From Bacteroidota bacterium (GTDB lineage: Bacteria > Bacteroidota > Bacteroidia > Bacteroidales > PUMT01): a stretch of 6,479 bases of DNA. Under the pieces are notes generated by a model. That model was not told the DNA's origin. It saw only the letters and a program-made list of their open reading frames with translations, and made no database searches. Below, piece by piece: positions 6,435 through 6,479 of the stretch. The stretch spans positions 1-6,479 of the forward strand of contig PXAP01000162.1 of NCBI GenBank assembly GCA_003567115.1, in the 5' to 3' direction. The number at the start of each line of letters is the position of its first letter. The stretch's first letter is position 1. The position numbers were made by a program, and so were the translations under genes.

Positions 6435-6479
6435 TTTGAATAAACTTCATCAATACGGTCCGCATATACAGTAATGCAG
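6435..6479. other. Right-edge tail, no supported gene
   Basis: These 45 bp follow the last stop codon. No terminator hairpin is visible. An ATG at 6474-6476 could begin a downstream gene, but only two codons are in view and no ribosome-binding site supports it. Confidence 0.5.

Noticed and set aside
6474..6479. ATG at the right edge as the start of the next gene
   Set aside because: Only two codons are visible, with no supporting signal, so no gene is claimed.

Overview
The window looks like a chromosomal housekeeping segment from a member of the Bacteroidota, most likely of the Bacteroidales/Cytophagales/Flavobacteriales type. Four things point there. The bifunctional penicillin-binding protein has the Bacteroidota PBP1A style (G-x-M-P-x-F-E-D-L-E-N-P just after the membrane anchor). 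Topoisomerase I ends in glycine-rich GRFGPY repeats and has no zinc fingers. The arginase-fold gene behind topA resembles one I remember from Bacteroidota. The start codons lack Shine-Dalgarno sequences, and a TTTG / TAnnTTTG-like promoter can be proposed. The coding DNA is of moderate GC, while the one large intergenic gap is about 26% GC.

Layout, left to right. (1) 1-218, plus strand: the last 71 or so codons of radA, a DNA-repair ATPase related to RecA and Lon. (2) 215-2569, minus strand: a complete class A penicillin-binding protein (PBP1A type, 784 aa). Its stop codon overlaps the radA stop by 4 bp, tail to tail. Intrinsic-terminator-like hairpins for both directions lie inside the radA coding end. 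(3) 2570-2914: a 345-bp AT-rich divergent promoter region with a candidate topA promoter, a candidate -7 box for the PBP gene, a 9-bp inverted repeat and an 11-bp direct repeat. (4) 2915-5263, plus strand: topA, complete, 782 aa. (5) 5271-6434, plus strand, 7 bp after topA and probably co-transcribed: a 387-aa arginase/formimidoylglutamase-fold protein that has lost five of the six expected metal ligands. (6) 6435-6479: a 45-bp tail with no supported gene.

Functionally the genes cover DNA repair (RadA), peptidoglycan polymerisation and cross-linking (PBP1A) and relaxation of negative supercoils (TopA). I see no mobile element, CRISPR array, tRNA or rRNA. The most unusual item is the arginase-fold gene, whose sequence argues against the hydrolase function that automated annotation would assign. 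From memory, and not checkable here, relatives of it in gliding/T9SS Bacteroidota sit between topA and the gldKLMN genes, so the sequence just beyond the right edge is worth inspecting.
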